Below are positions 7,318-16,382 of a stretch of DNA of 64,000 nucleotides, piece by piece. Made by a program: the position numbers and the translations under genes. This DNA comes from Enterobacter_D sp963521185 (lineage in GTDB: Bacteria; Pseudomonadota; Gammaproteobacteria; Enterobacterales; Enterobacteriaceae). The notes under the pieces are model-generated. The model was not told the origin of the DNA. It saw only the letters and a program-made list of their open reading frames with translations, and ran no database searches. The stretch covers positions 186,001 through 250,000 of the forward strand of contig CAUQTV010000005.1 in NCBI GenBank assembly GCA_963521185.1, written 5' to 3'. Within the stretch, counting starts at the first letter, position 1. Each line of letters begins with the position of its first letter.

Positions 7318-9303
7318 TTAAGCCGAAAAGTAACAGGTTTCAAACACGTCCGGGGCCATCGCGCGAGCGAACAAAAAGCCCTGCGCCAGTTTAACGCCCG
7401 CCGATTCCAGCCACGCACGCTGGGCTTCGGTTTCCACGCCTTCGGCGATGATATCCAGCTCCAGACTGCGCGCCATATGGATAATCGCCGACACCATGCT
7501 GTTGTCATCCGGCAGGCCATCGACGAAGGTTTTATCCACTTTCAGCACGTCCACCGGCAGCGATTTCATGTGGTGTAGCTGGCGCAGCCCCGCGTAGCCC
7601 ATGCCAAAATCATCCAGCGCAATGCGCACGCCAGCGTTACGCAGCGGGCGCAAAATCGTTACCGCCGCCTGCGGATCGTCAATGCGGCGGCTTTCGGTCA
7701 CTTCAAGGATCAGCGTGCCCGGCGCAATGCGGTAGCGGTTGAGCAGCTCCAGCAGGTCCGAAACCATATTGTGGTGCATCAGTTGCAGCGCCGAGAGATT
7801 TACCGACAGCGGCAGCATAATGCCGCGCGCCTGCCACGCCGCAAGCTGACGGCAGGACTCTTCCAGCACCCAATAGCCGACGGTGATCATCAGGCCGCAG
7901 GATTCGATACGCTCTATCAGCCCATCCGGCAACGCCCAACTGCCGTCCGGCTGGCGCACGCGCAGCAGGGCTTCAGCGCTCACCAGCGTGCCGGTCGCCA
8001 GTTCAACCTGGGGTTGCAGCCAGACAGCGTAATCATGGTTGTCGAGCGCGGTTAAAATATCGCTCTCTTCGGTCAGGCGTTTTTGCGCGGATTCCATCTG
8101 CTCAGGATCGAAGAACTGTATTTCGTTTTTACCTTTGCGCCGTGCGGAAAAGGCCGCGGACATCGCCCTTCGGTAAAGCTGCTCGGCGTTGAGGCCGCCA
8201 TAAAACATGGCAATGCCGATACTGGCGCTCGGCCGCAGTTGAATGCCCTGCACCGGCAGGCGCTCGTTAATCACAGTGAGCACTTGCTGACCGAGCGTAA
8301 TGGCGTGCCACGGCTCTTTCACGCCGTGGGCGATAATCACAAAATCGTAGGCGCTGACCTGCGCCAGCACCATGCGCGGTGAGAGCACCGATTTCAGCTT
8401 CTCGACCAGCGTCAGCAGCAGAATTTCCCGCTGGCTCTCTTTGAGCACGCCCGCCGTGTCCTGCAAGGTTTCACAGGCAATCGCCATCAGCGCGGTGGTG
8501 CGCTGGCTTTCGACGGTCTGATCCAGCAGCGCCATCAGAAACGCTTTATTGGGCAGATCAGACACCGGGTAGCGCGTGGATTGAGTATTGAGATCGTTAT
8601 GCTGGCGCAGCAGCGTCTGCTGGTGGCGGTTGTAGCTGCGCACCAGCATACCAATTTCGTCATCATGATGATGGCGTTGCAGCGCCAGCTGATGGCCCAC
8701 CTGATCCTGCGGCGACAAATCGTTCAGTTCACGCGCAATGCGGCGCAGCGGATGGACAATCAACCGGTTGATGCACCAGGTGATCGCCACGGTGATGATG
8801 AGCGTCAGCAGTAAGTAAGCCGTCACTAACGTCGACAGCGTACTCATCACAAATTTGTACATGCGGTAGGAATCGGCCTGCAACACCAGATAGGCCAGCG
8901 GCTGCGGATTCGCCGGGCGCTGGAGCGAGTAAAGCGGCAGGGAAATTTGCACCGGTAGCTCAAACAGCCGGGTAATGGTCACCGGCACCGGACGCTCGGG
9001 AATAAAACTCATGCGGAGCGCCTGGAACTGATTGGGCAGCACCACATCCGCGCGGCTGACAATGCCCGCCGGTTTGATGCTCCTGATAATGGTTTCGGCG
9101 TCCGCGATGTCGCCTTTCAGAATGGCCGCCGAGAGGGGTTCACGCACCGAGCGGGCAATGCTTTCGAGTTGGGTCGCCGTGTTGTAGCGGTTTTGCCCGA
9201 CAAAATTCAGCAGCAAAATCACACAAAAAATGAAAATAAACAGCATGGAGACGGCCGAAACCATCGCCATTTGTTTAATTGTTAATGAACGGCTGACGCG
9301 CAA
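7318..9303 (-). CDS. pdeK: membrane HAMP-GGDEF-EAL phosphodiesterase PdeK (YhjK/HmsP-like)
   Basis: This membrane-bound c-di-GMP enzyme has a periplasmic sensor region between two transmembrane segments (about residues 11-35 and 154-178), then a HAMP linker, a degenerate GGDEF domain (SAYDF, about 317-321) and an intact EAL domain (EAL at 444-446, LDDFGMGYAGLRQL, KVDKTFVDGL, IIAEGVET). It should therefore degrade rather than make c-di-GMP. I chose the TTG at 9301-9303 because it has a GGAG ribosome-binding site 8 bases upstream and gives the N-terminus MRVSRSLTIKQM, as in E. coli YhjK (661 residues). An ATG at 9363 would add 20 residues and lacks that site. It is 125 bases downstream of bcsC on the same strand, so read-through from the cellulose operon is possible. 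Confidence 0.93.
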   Translation of the reverse strand: MRVSRSLTIKQMAMVSAVSMLFIFIFCVILLLNFVGQNRYNTATQLESIARSVREPLSAAILKGDIADAETIIRSIKPAGIVSRADVVLPNQFQALRMSFIPERPVPVTITRLFELPVQISLPLYSLQRPANPQPLAYLVLQADSYRMYKFVMSTLSTLVTAYLLLTLIITVAITWCINRLIVHPLRRIARELNDLSPQDQVGHQLALQRHHHDDEIGMLVRSYNRHQQTLLRQHNDLNTQSTRYPVSDLPNKAFLMALLDQTVESQRTTALMAIACETLQDTAGVLKESQREILLLTLVEKLKSVLSPRMVLAQVSAYDFVIIAHGVKEPWHAITLGQQVLTVINERLPVQGIQLRPSASIGIAMFYGGLNAEQLYRRAMSAAFSARRKGKNEIQFFDPEQMESAQKRLTEESDILTALDNHDYAVWLQPQVELATGTLVSAEALLRVRQPDGSWALPDGLIERIESCGLMITVGYWVLEESCRQLAAWQARGIMLPLSVNLSALQLMHHNMVSDLLELLNRYRIAPGTLILEVTESRRIDDPQAAVTILRPLRNAGVRIALDDFGMGYAGLRQLHHMKSLPVDVLKVDKTFVDGLPDDNSMVSAIIHMARSLELDIIAEGVETEAQRAWLESAGVKLAQGFLFARAMAPDVFETCYFSA

Positions 9304-9428
9304 ATTGATTCTCCGGAATACTCTTAACACGCCAGGTAACCTTTTGTTACCTGGCAGCCGCACGAGTATACCCGATTGCGACGGTTTTAAGAGAGAGACT
9401 CAGAATGATCCAGGACTATTTTACACCG

Positions 9429-12400
9429 CTACCAGTCAGCGTAAGGCGTCAACGGCTGCGGCGGCAAATCCATGTCGCCCTGCCAGCCCGCTGCGGAGTA
9501 GCGGACAAAAAGTATACCACTGCTTGGCGTATAATCCTCCGCCTGTTGAATATCGATGCCCGCGCCGACAGACCAGTTTGAACTGATACGGCGTTCGACA
9601 ATCGCGTGCGCGGTGTAGCCAAAGCCCTGGCTGCTTCCGCCATCGCTGCCCTCATCGCTGGCAGCCTGGCGATAATCGCTGGGAATAAGATCCAGCAGCG
9701 GATAATCCGGACGATACGCCGTCCGGGTGTGCGACCAGGAGCCAGACGCGCCAAGCTCCCATGACCAGTTTTCGGTGCGCATTCTCCAGTTAACCGGCAC
9801 CGCAAACGAAACATATTCCTGCGGGCTGTAATAGCCGCCCTGGCCCAGCGTGTAGCCACTCAGGTCTTTGTCGTAATGCCAAATCATATTATTGAGGCCC
9901 ACGGTCAGGCGCTCGTTGTTCTCGTTGATCAGCTTGTAGTAATAGCCGGTCATCCAGCGCACGCGCCAGTTATCCGCCACGTTTTTACCCGTCAGCGTAT
10001 CCCCGCTCAGGCTTGCCCAAACGCCGTGGGCGTCGCCCTGATCGTAACTGAGACTAACCCCGCCGCCGCTCGCCCGCACGCCGCCCCAGGTGATGCCGGT
10101 GCCGCCCCGATCGGGATTATCACTGTGGCCTTTGGCATCCGTTTGTCCGCCAAAGGCCAGCAGCGAGCTGGAAATCGGGCGACGGTGCGCATTAAGCGTG
10201 TAACCCAGCGGGCCGAGATCGTTGCTGTAGCTCAGGCTGCCGACCACATCGACCACCTCAAAGCCCATTGGCGTGGTGCCGATATCCATATCCCAGGTGT
10301 CGTTACGCCAGCCTACCGCGACGCTTGCACCACCGTCAGACTGGCTGCGATCACCGCCGATACAGCCTAACTGGCTACAGGTGCCCCAGGCGGGATCGTA
10401 GATATTATTCGCGTTGGTGGAGAACGATCCCGCATTCATGTTCACCACGTCGGTGCGGAAAAACAGGCGGCCATCAGCCAGCGGCGCATCGGCTTGTAGC
10501 ATGGTGGTGTGCATTTCCAGGTCAGAATAGCCACCGGTGCCGTCGGACTGACCAAAATCATGCTCCAGCGTCACGTTAACATCCTGCTGGCGATAGAGGT
10601 CGGCGGCGTCGCTGCGCACGCCACGCTTGAGCCAGTCGTCTTTCGCCTCGTTGCGCGTCAGCCGTGTAAAGCTGTCGTTATCCTGCGGGCGCACGGGCGT
10701 AATGCCTGCGGCGACCATCGCGTCTTTATAGCCTTCCAGCGCCTGCTGCGGCTGGCCCTGAGTCTGCTTAAAGCGTGCGGCGTCACGCAAGACCAGCGCG
10801 GTATCCTGCGACGGCGGCAGCGCTTTTGCCTGCGTCGCCAGTTCGGCAAACGTCTGCTGCGCGCGGGCGGTATCGCCGAGTTGGGCCTGCACCAGCGCGG
10901 TACGGCGCTGGGTATTGAGCGATGGCGCTTCGCCTGTCGGCGTGGCGGCAGGGATCTTCGCCAGCTGCGCGCGCGCTTCCAGTGGATTGCCCTCGGCAAT
11001 CGCCACTTCCGCAAGGCTTAAACGCGCATCCGGGTTATCCGGCTCGTTTGCCAGCACGGCGTGATACGACGCTTTCGCGCTGGCATAGTCGCCGCGCTGC
11101 TGCGCCCAGTCCGCCAGCGTCAGATCAATCGGCGTGGAGGCGGGCTGACGGCGTAACAGGGCGATGGCCTCGCGCTCATGGCCGCTGTCGCGCAGCTGGT
11201 TAGCCTGCGCCAGCAGTTGATTGCGCTGCAACCGGTTCGCCAGCTCGTGCATATTGCTGGTCCACTGGCTTTGCGGCAGCGTGTTGAGGTGCGCAAGCGC
11301 GGCGCGGCCCTGATCGTTATTGCCCGAGAGGAACAGTCCGTAGGCGTAGACCTGCTCTGGATCCTGCGGTTTTTGCGCCGCAAGCTGGCGCATCTGTGCG
11401 TCGGCCTGCGCCGGTTGCCCTGCGCTGCGCAGATCCCCTGCCAGCCGGTAGGTTGTCCACACGCTGCCGGGATCGAGCGCCAGACGGCGGCGTTGCACTT
11501 CGGCGGCCTGCGCCCAGTTGCCTTCAGCCTCAAGTTTCTCCGCCTGTGCGGCAAGGCGATCGCCGGTCATGCTGCGTTCGATATCATCAATGCTGCGCCG
11601 CTGGCTGGCGGAGAGCGTCTGAATAAACGCCTCTGCACGCTCAGGCGACCGGGCGCGATACAGGTTCGCCAGCCCGCGCACGGCGTTGCTGTTGCCGCTG
11701 TCCATGCGCAGCGCCTGCTGGTAATAACGCTCAGCGGCGGCGCTGTCTTTACGCGCAACCGCCGCGTCGCCCAGCCCCAGCACCGCATAGCTGTCGGTGT
11801 TATCCACGCTGCGCGCCTGCTGATACAGCCGTGCGGCCTGCGCCGGATTGTTGGCTTTCAGCGCCGCGTCCCCCTGCTGGATCAGCAGCCAGTAACGGTT
11901 CGTCTGTAACAGGCTGTCCCATTTACTGCGGTTACCGCTGTTCGGTGCCAGCGCAATCGCCTTTTGCAACTGCGCCACCGCGCGGGCGCGATCGCCCTTT
12001 TGCGACCAGGCCTGGCCCAGTGCGCCAACGGCTTCACCGTCTTTTTCATCGGCGCTCACCGCCTGTTGCAGTTCGCCAATGGCCTGACCGCCCTGCCCGG
12101 CGTCAACGGCAGCCAGCCCGCGCGCACGGGCGCGAAACGCCGGGTCCTCAAGCTGTTTTTGCTGCGTGGCGAGTTGTTCGCGCGCCAGATCAACGCTGTC
12201 GCCCTGGCTAAACTGGGCAAGAAACGCTTGCAGCGCCTGCACGCTGGCATCGCTGGCGGGCAGATCTTTGATCTGCTGATACCAGATAGAGGCCGCGGCG
12301 TCGCGGCTGGCGTTGGATTTCGCCATCTGCTTAAGCACCGCATAGCCCTCGTCGCTGCGCCCGCTGGCGAACAGCAGTTGTGCGAGGGAATTTTGCAGCT

Positions 12401-12944
12401 GTGCGTTTCCGGGATTATTGGCGTTGATGGTTTTAAGCTGATTGATGGCGTCGGTGCGTCGCGCAGGCACTTTCGCCACCAGCACCCAGTATTCCGTGGC
12501 GATATCACCGTCCGGCGGGTTGCCTTTGAACAGTTTGTCGTAGGCGGCAATCGCTTCCGGCGTGTGTCCAGTGGTGGCCTGTAAACGCGCCTCCTGCAAC
12601 GCCTGACGCCCTTCCGGCGTCGAGAGCGTGAGGATACTGCGCGAGTCGCGTGCGGCGGCAGAATTGGGGGCCAGTTCATTTAAGCGGTCGAGCTGTTTTT
12701 GCGCCCCGGCGGTGTCGCCCTGACGCATCAGATAGCGAAAGCGCGCGGCAATGACATCGGGATTGGCCGGATCGATAAGCTCCAGCCGATAGAGCGACTG
12801 GCGCACCAGGTCTTCACGTTTGGTGGCCTCGCCCAGGCGCACCTGTTCAAGAAGCTGTTGCTGGGCACTGGGCGCGGCATGCGAAAACGGCATCAGTGCG
12901 ATGCCGAGGGAAAGAGAGATTAAACGTAGCGTTAATTTGCGCAT
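9429..12944 (-). CDS. bcsC: cellulose exporter BcsC, operon 1 (TPR + outer-membrane barrel)
   Basis: BcsC carries the glucan across the periplasm and outer membrane. The 1171 residues begin with a signal peptide (cleavage near SHAAPSA). A long array of tetratricopeptide repeats fills roughly residues 30-800; many copies have the A-x-x-x-Y-x-x-A-L-x-L-D/P pattern. A C-terminal beta-barrel of about 340 residues follows, ending in TPYADW. The extracellular loop after the first barrel hairpin is about 38 residues long and contains two Cys, as in E. coli BcsC. The start overlaps the end of bcsZ by 13 bases, indicating translational coupling. It is the last gene of the bcsRQABZC operon. Confidence 0.97.
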   Translation of the reverse strand: MRKLTLRLISLSLGIALMPFSHAAPSAQQQLLEQVRLGEATKREDLVRQSLYRLELIDPANPDVIAARFRYLMRQGDTAGAQKQLDRLNELAPNSAAARDSRSILTLSTPEGRQALQEARLQATTGHTPEAIAAYDKLFKGNPPDGDIATEYWVLVAKVPARRTDAINQLKTINANNPGNAQLQNSLAQLLFASGRSDEGYAVLKQMAKSNASRDAAASIWYQQIKDLPASDASVQALQAFLAQFSQGDSVDLAREQLATQQKQLEDPAFRARARGLAAVDAGQGGQAIGELQQAVSADEKDGEAVGALGQAWSQKGDRARAVAQLQKAIALAPNSGNRSKWDSLLQTNRYWLLIQQGDAALKANNPAQAARLYQQARSVDNTDSYAVLGLGDAAVARKDSAAAERYYQQALRMDSGNSNAVRGLANLYRARSPERAEAFIQTLSASQRRSIDDIERSMTGDRLAAQAEKLEAEGNWAQAAEVQRRRLALDPGSVWTTYRLAGDLRSAGQPAQADAQMRQLAAQKPQDPEQVYAYGLFLSGNNDQGRAALAHLNTLPQSQWTSNMHELANRLQRNQLLAQANQLRDSGHEREAIALLRRQPASTPIDLTLADWAQQRGDYASAKASYHAVLANEPDNPDARLSLAEVAIAEGNPLEARAQLAKIPAATPTGEAPSLNTQRRTALVQAQLGDTARAQQTFAELATQAKALPPSQDTALVLRDAARFKQTQGQPQQALEGYKDAMVAAGITPVRPQDNDSFTRLTRNEAKDDWLKRGVRSDAADLYRQQDVNVTLEHDFGQSDGTGGYSDLEMHTTMLQADAPLADGRLFFRTDVVNMNAGSFSTNANNIYDPAWGTCSQLGCIGGDRSQSDGGASVAVGWRNDTWDMDIGTTPMGFEVVDVVGSLSYSNDLGPLGYTLNAHRRPISSSLLAFGGQTDAKGHSDNPDRGGTGITWGGVRASGGGVSLSYDQGDAHGVWASLSGDTLTGKNVADNWRVRWMTGYYYKLINENNERLTVGLNNMIWHYDKDLSGYTLGQGGYYSPQEYVSFAVPVNWRMRTENWSWELGASGSWSHTRTAYRPDYPLLDLIPSDYRQAASDEGSDGGSSQGFGYTAHAIVERRISSNWSVGAGIDIQQAEDYTPSSGILFVRYSAAGWQGDMDLPPQPLTPYADW

Positions 12945-14032
12945 GCCTGGCCCCAGTCAGGTTGTAACTCACCCCGCGAGGTGAAGCGAAAACGGTGCTG
13001 ATCCCATCCTTGTCCAAAGAGCGTCAGCACGGCACTGTAATAGGCATCGCTGCCAGGAGAGTTATCGGCAATGCGCTGGCGCAGTACAGCCTGCGCGTCA
13101 CGGTTTTGCATAAAAGGCAGCAGCGAGGCGGAAAATCCGGTCGCGCCGGTGCCGGTGGCTTTCCCCGTCGCCACGTCCACCGTTTCCGGCGGCACACCGT
13201 TTTTCGCCGTCAGCGTCGCCATCGGTTTGAAGCGCGTCACCAGGCGGCCTTTTTGCGGATCGCCGTCGTGCATCATGCCGACCCACAAATAGACCCGAAT
13301 GGCGTCATAGCTGCTCACCCGATCTTTTTCCGGTGTCAGCATCCAGCCTTTGTCTTGTTGATAGCGCACCCAGTCCGGTGAAAATCCTTTCGGGGCCGTC
13401 TCCATCAGCAGACGGAAATTCGTTTCGCGGATCGTCGACCACGGCGCGCCGAAGCGGGTGAAATAGTGCGCCAGCTGCGGCGGCAAATAGCTGGGGTTAA
13501 AGCGCCAGGCTGTCGGTTCCGCAAAACCCACTTTTCCCGGTAGCAGCATCGAGCCAAGCCCCGGCACGTTGACCACTTCCTCGCTGACGATGCGTTTTAA
13601 CAGCGCGCGCCCCAGCGTGGTGTACTCTGGCATTTTCCACAGCCGCCCGGCTTCGAGCAGCGACCAGGCAATCCACACATCGGCGTCAGACGCGGAGTTG
13701 GTGTCGAGCACCGTCCAGCTTTTATCCGCTTTTGCTCCCCACAGCCAGGCCGGGAGATGCGCACGCAAATCGCCCTGCGCGAGGTTGTTTTGCGTCCATT
13801 GCAGCAGTTGGGCAAACCCCTGGCGATCGTTGGCGGCCAGCGCAAAGAACAGCCCGTAGCTCTGGCCCTCAGAGGTGGTGATTTTACGCGCGTCCCGGGG
13901 ATCGATTACCCGTCCCCCGTCGCTCACGTAGTCCTTTTTGAACTGATCCCAGGCAGGCCAGGTGCAGGCGGCGACCGCATTGGCCGCCACCAGCATCAGC
14001 GTGAAAAACAGCACCACACGCCGCACGATCAT
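12932..14032 (-). CDS. bcsZ: periplasmic endo-1,4-beta-glucanase BcsZ, operon 1 (GH8)
   Basis: This GH8 endoglucanase cuts beta-1,4-glucan during cellulose synthesis and tunes the length and packing of the product. It has 366 residues with a signal peptide ending near ANAVAACTWP. The catalytic acid Glu55 lies in TTSEGQSYG and the catalytic base Asp243 in SYDAIRVYLW, the same numbers as in E. coli BcsZ. It lies 6 bases after bcsB and overlaps bcsC. A second GH8 gene of different sequence, which I call bcsZ2, ends the neighbouring operon at 23.6 kb. Confidence 0.97.
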   Translation of the reverse strand: MIVRRVVLFFTLMLVAANAVAACTWPAWDQFKKDYVSDGGRVIDPRDARKITTSEGQSYGLFFALAANDRQGFAQLLQWTQNNLAQGDLRAHLPAWLWGAKADKSWTVLDTNSASDADVWIAWSLLEAGRLWKMPEYTTLGRALLKRIVSEEVVNVPGLGSMLLPGKVGFAEPTAWRFNPSYLPPQLAHYFTRFGAPWSTIRETNFRLLMETAPKGFSPDWVRYQQDKGWMLTPEKDRVSSYDAIRVYLWVGMMHDGDPQKGRLVTRFKPMATLTAKNGVPPETVDVATGKATGTGATGFSASLLPFMQNRDAQAVLRQRIADNSPGSDAYYSAVLTLFGQGWDQHRFRFTSRGELQPDWGQACAN

Positions 14033-14038
14033 CGCGGT

Positions 14039-16372
14039 TTACTCGTTGTCCATATCAAGACGACGACGGCTGATAATGCGCAGCAGACGCCACAGTACCC
14101 ACGCCAGCAGCACCACGCTCACCGCCGCGAGAAACGCCAGCAGGATCGGGTGATTGGAGAGCGCGTACCAGATACGCTCGAACCACGGCAGATGGCCGAC
14201 GTAATAGACATCGCCAACGCGCAGCCCGTTAACGCCGGATTCACGGATCACCGTTACCGAGCCGTACATCGCCGCCCGTTTACCGCTGTCGTTCATCGCA
14301 TCGTTAAGCAGTTCATAGCCGCGCGGGCTGTCCGCCAGCAGGGCAATTACGCTGCGCTGGTCGTTATACGGCGACTGGAAGCCGACGACGGCGGCCATCG
14401 GACCGCTGGAGGTCACGGCGGTTTGCGTATCCGGCTGGCGATCGTTGATGTCCGGCATAATGGCCGGGAACGCCGTCTGACGCAGCGGGGTTTTCACCCA
14501 GCTTTGCGTGGCCTGCACCAGCAGGTCGATGCGCTTATCGTCTTTGAGTTTTTCAGGGATCGTGCCGATGATCATGATGTCGGCATCTTTATTCTGGATC
14601 TGGCTGCCGTCGTTGGTCAGCGTCACGTTCACCGCTGGCAAACCGGTTTGCGCGCCAACGCTGCCCAGGCTGTCGAGCAGCGTGGTGAGCTGGCCCGGCG
14701 TCGGGTCCGCTGGCAGCACAACCAGGGTTTCCGACAGGTCCGCCATGCGGCTGAACGGGAAGCCCGCGTTGGCGAACGAGCGCAGATCCGGCATGGCAAT
14801 AAAGTGATAATACTTCGAGAAGTCGATGGTTGAATCATCGCCGATCACCACGCGATTTTGCACCGGCTGGAAGGTGATACAGTTTTCAATCGTGCCGCCC
14901 GGCATCGGGTTCATGTACTGGAAGTCAAAGCGCAGTTGGTTGAGCGCGCCCAGCTTCAGCGCCGGAATGGTCACGTCGGTTTTACCGTCGAGCAGGCCCT
15001 GCAATACCGGCAGACGCAGCAGCAGACGGTTGGTGTCCTGGCTGCTGGTCAGACTGAAGGATTGCAGGAACTGGTTGTTCAGGCTGATATCCATGCGCGA
15101 GCTGTCTTTGGTCGGCGGCGCGGTGTAGCGGTAATTGAGGTTCATATCAATCCCGCTGCTGCGCAGCAGATAGAGATCCGGCGGCAGGTTCATCGCCACG
15201 TTGATCGATGCCGGTTGCAGGCCCGTTGACTGTAGCTGCTCCTCGTAGGTTTTCAGCTCGCCGAAGGTAATGGCCCGGTCGGTGCGTACCCAGTTCGGCG
15301 CATCATAGGGCTTACGCGCCAGCAGCGGTTTCACATCGTCCACCACCACGCGATCGCCACGGAACAGCACGTTGCCCTGGGCGATCCCTTTCGCCGCCTG
15401 CAACAGATCTTTGTCATCACGCCCGAACACCACCAGCAGCTTCATGTAGGGGTTGTTCGGGTGGTTCATCATCACCACGGTCGGGGCGTTGACGGGCGGC
15501 GCGTCGCGCAGGAAGTCAGGACGCTTGTCGTTGGTGGCAAACACAATGGCGTTGCTGTCCGGCAGGCCGTTGTACTGCACCGGGAAATTCTGCCCGCGCC
15601 AGCCGGTACGGGAGCCAAACCACGAGGCCACGATAGCCGCCGCCTGCTGCTGTTGCAGCGCGGGCGCACCGGCAAACACCATCGGCAGCGTCAGCGGACG
15701 GTTGTCACGCGGATCGAAGAACGGGATCGGGAAGTGCGACAGATCGTTTTTCACCGACAGCTTCTGGTAGGTCATCGCCAGCGAGCTGTTGCGACCCACG
15801 TCCATCCACAGCGTACTGCTGGCCGGGTTTTCGCAGACGTCGCGATAATGCCCGACAAACTCCAGCCGCACGCGGTTAAAGTCGGTGATGTAGAGCGGAT
15901 CCACCGCCACCTGCGCCAGCGTTTTTTTGCCCAGCTGCTCTTTGGTCACCGGCAGCACGCCCATCAGCTCATCGTTGAGATACACCTTCAGCTGCGACTG
16001 CACCGGCAGCAGGGAGGGCGATGGTGTGTATTCCAGATTCAGCATCGCTTTCGACACCACTTCGTCGCTGCGCATACCGAATTCAATGCCGCCGTCCGGG
16101 TTCACCCCACGCAGTACCATGCTGCCCGGCGGTGGCGCGATTTGTGCGAAGGTCAGCTTAACATCACGCGATGGCGCATTTTCGGCCACAATGGGCGCAT
16201 TCGCACCGGGCACGCCAGGCATCACCTGCCCGACGGCCTGCGTTTGCGGGGCCGCTGCGGGTGCCGCCGGTGTCGTTGCCGCCGGCGTCGCCGGAGCCGC
16301 TAAGGCCATCGCTGACGGGAACGCGCTCATCCCCATTGCCACTGCACACATCCAGGAAAGTTTTCTTTTCAT
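14039..16372 (-). CDS. bcsB: cellulose synthase subunit BcsB, operon 1
   Basis: BcsB is the periplasmic partner of BcsA and guides the nascent glucan through carbohydrate-binding and flavodoxin-like domains. The 777-residue protein has a signal peptide (MKRKLSWMCAVAMGMS), an Ala/Pro/Thr-rich linker at about residues 25-45, the BcsB body, and a C-terminal membrane anchor (HPILLAFLAAVSVVLLAWVL) that completes the BcsA channel, followed by a basic tail. It starts 10 bases after bcsA. The length matches E. coli BcsB (779). Confidence 0.97.
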   Translation of the reverse strand: MKRKLSWMCAVAMGMSAFPSAMALAAPATPAATTPAAPAAAPQTQAVGQVMPGVPGANAPIVAENAPSRDVKLTFAQIAPPPGSMVLRGVNPDGGIEFGMRSDEVVSKAMLNLEYTPSPSLLPVQSQLKVYLNDELMGVLPVTKEQLGKKTLAQVAVDPLYITDFNRVRLEFVGHYRDVCENPASSTLWMDVGRNSSLAMTYQKLSVKNDLSHFPIPFFDPRDNRPLTLPMVFAGAPALQQQQAAAIVASWFGSRTGWRGQNFPVQYNGLPDSNAIVFATNDKRPDFLRDAPPVNAPTVVMMNHPNNPYMKLLVVFGRDDKDLLQAAKGIAQGNVLFRGDRVVVDDVKPLLARKPYDAPNWVRTDRAITFGELKTYEEQLQSTGLQPASINVAMNLPPDLYLLRSSGIDMNLNYRYTAPPTKDSSRMDISLNNQFLQSFSLTSSQDTNRLLLRLPVLQGLLDGKTDVTIPALKLGALNQLRFDFQYMNPMPGGTIENCITFQPVQNRVVIGDDSTIDFSKYYHFIAMPDLRSFANAGFPFSRMADLSETLVVLPADPTPGQLTTLLDSLGSVGAQTGLPAVNVTLTNDGSQIQNKDADIMIIGTIPEKLKDDKRIDLLVQATQSWVKTPLRQTAFPAIMPDINDRQPDTQTAVTSSGPMAAVVGFQSPYNDQRSVIALLADSPRGYELLNDAMNDSGKRAAMYGSVTVIRESGVNGLRVGDVYYVGHLPWFERIWYALSNHPILLAFLAAVSVVLLAWVLWRLLRIISRRRLDMDNE

Positions 16373-16382
16373 CGCATTATCA

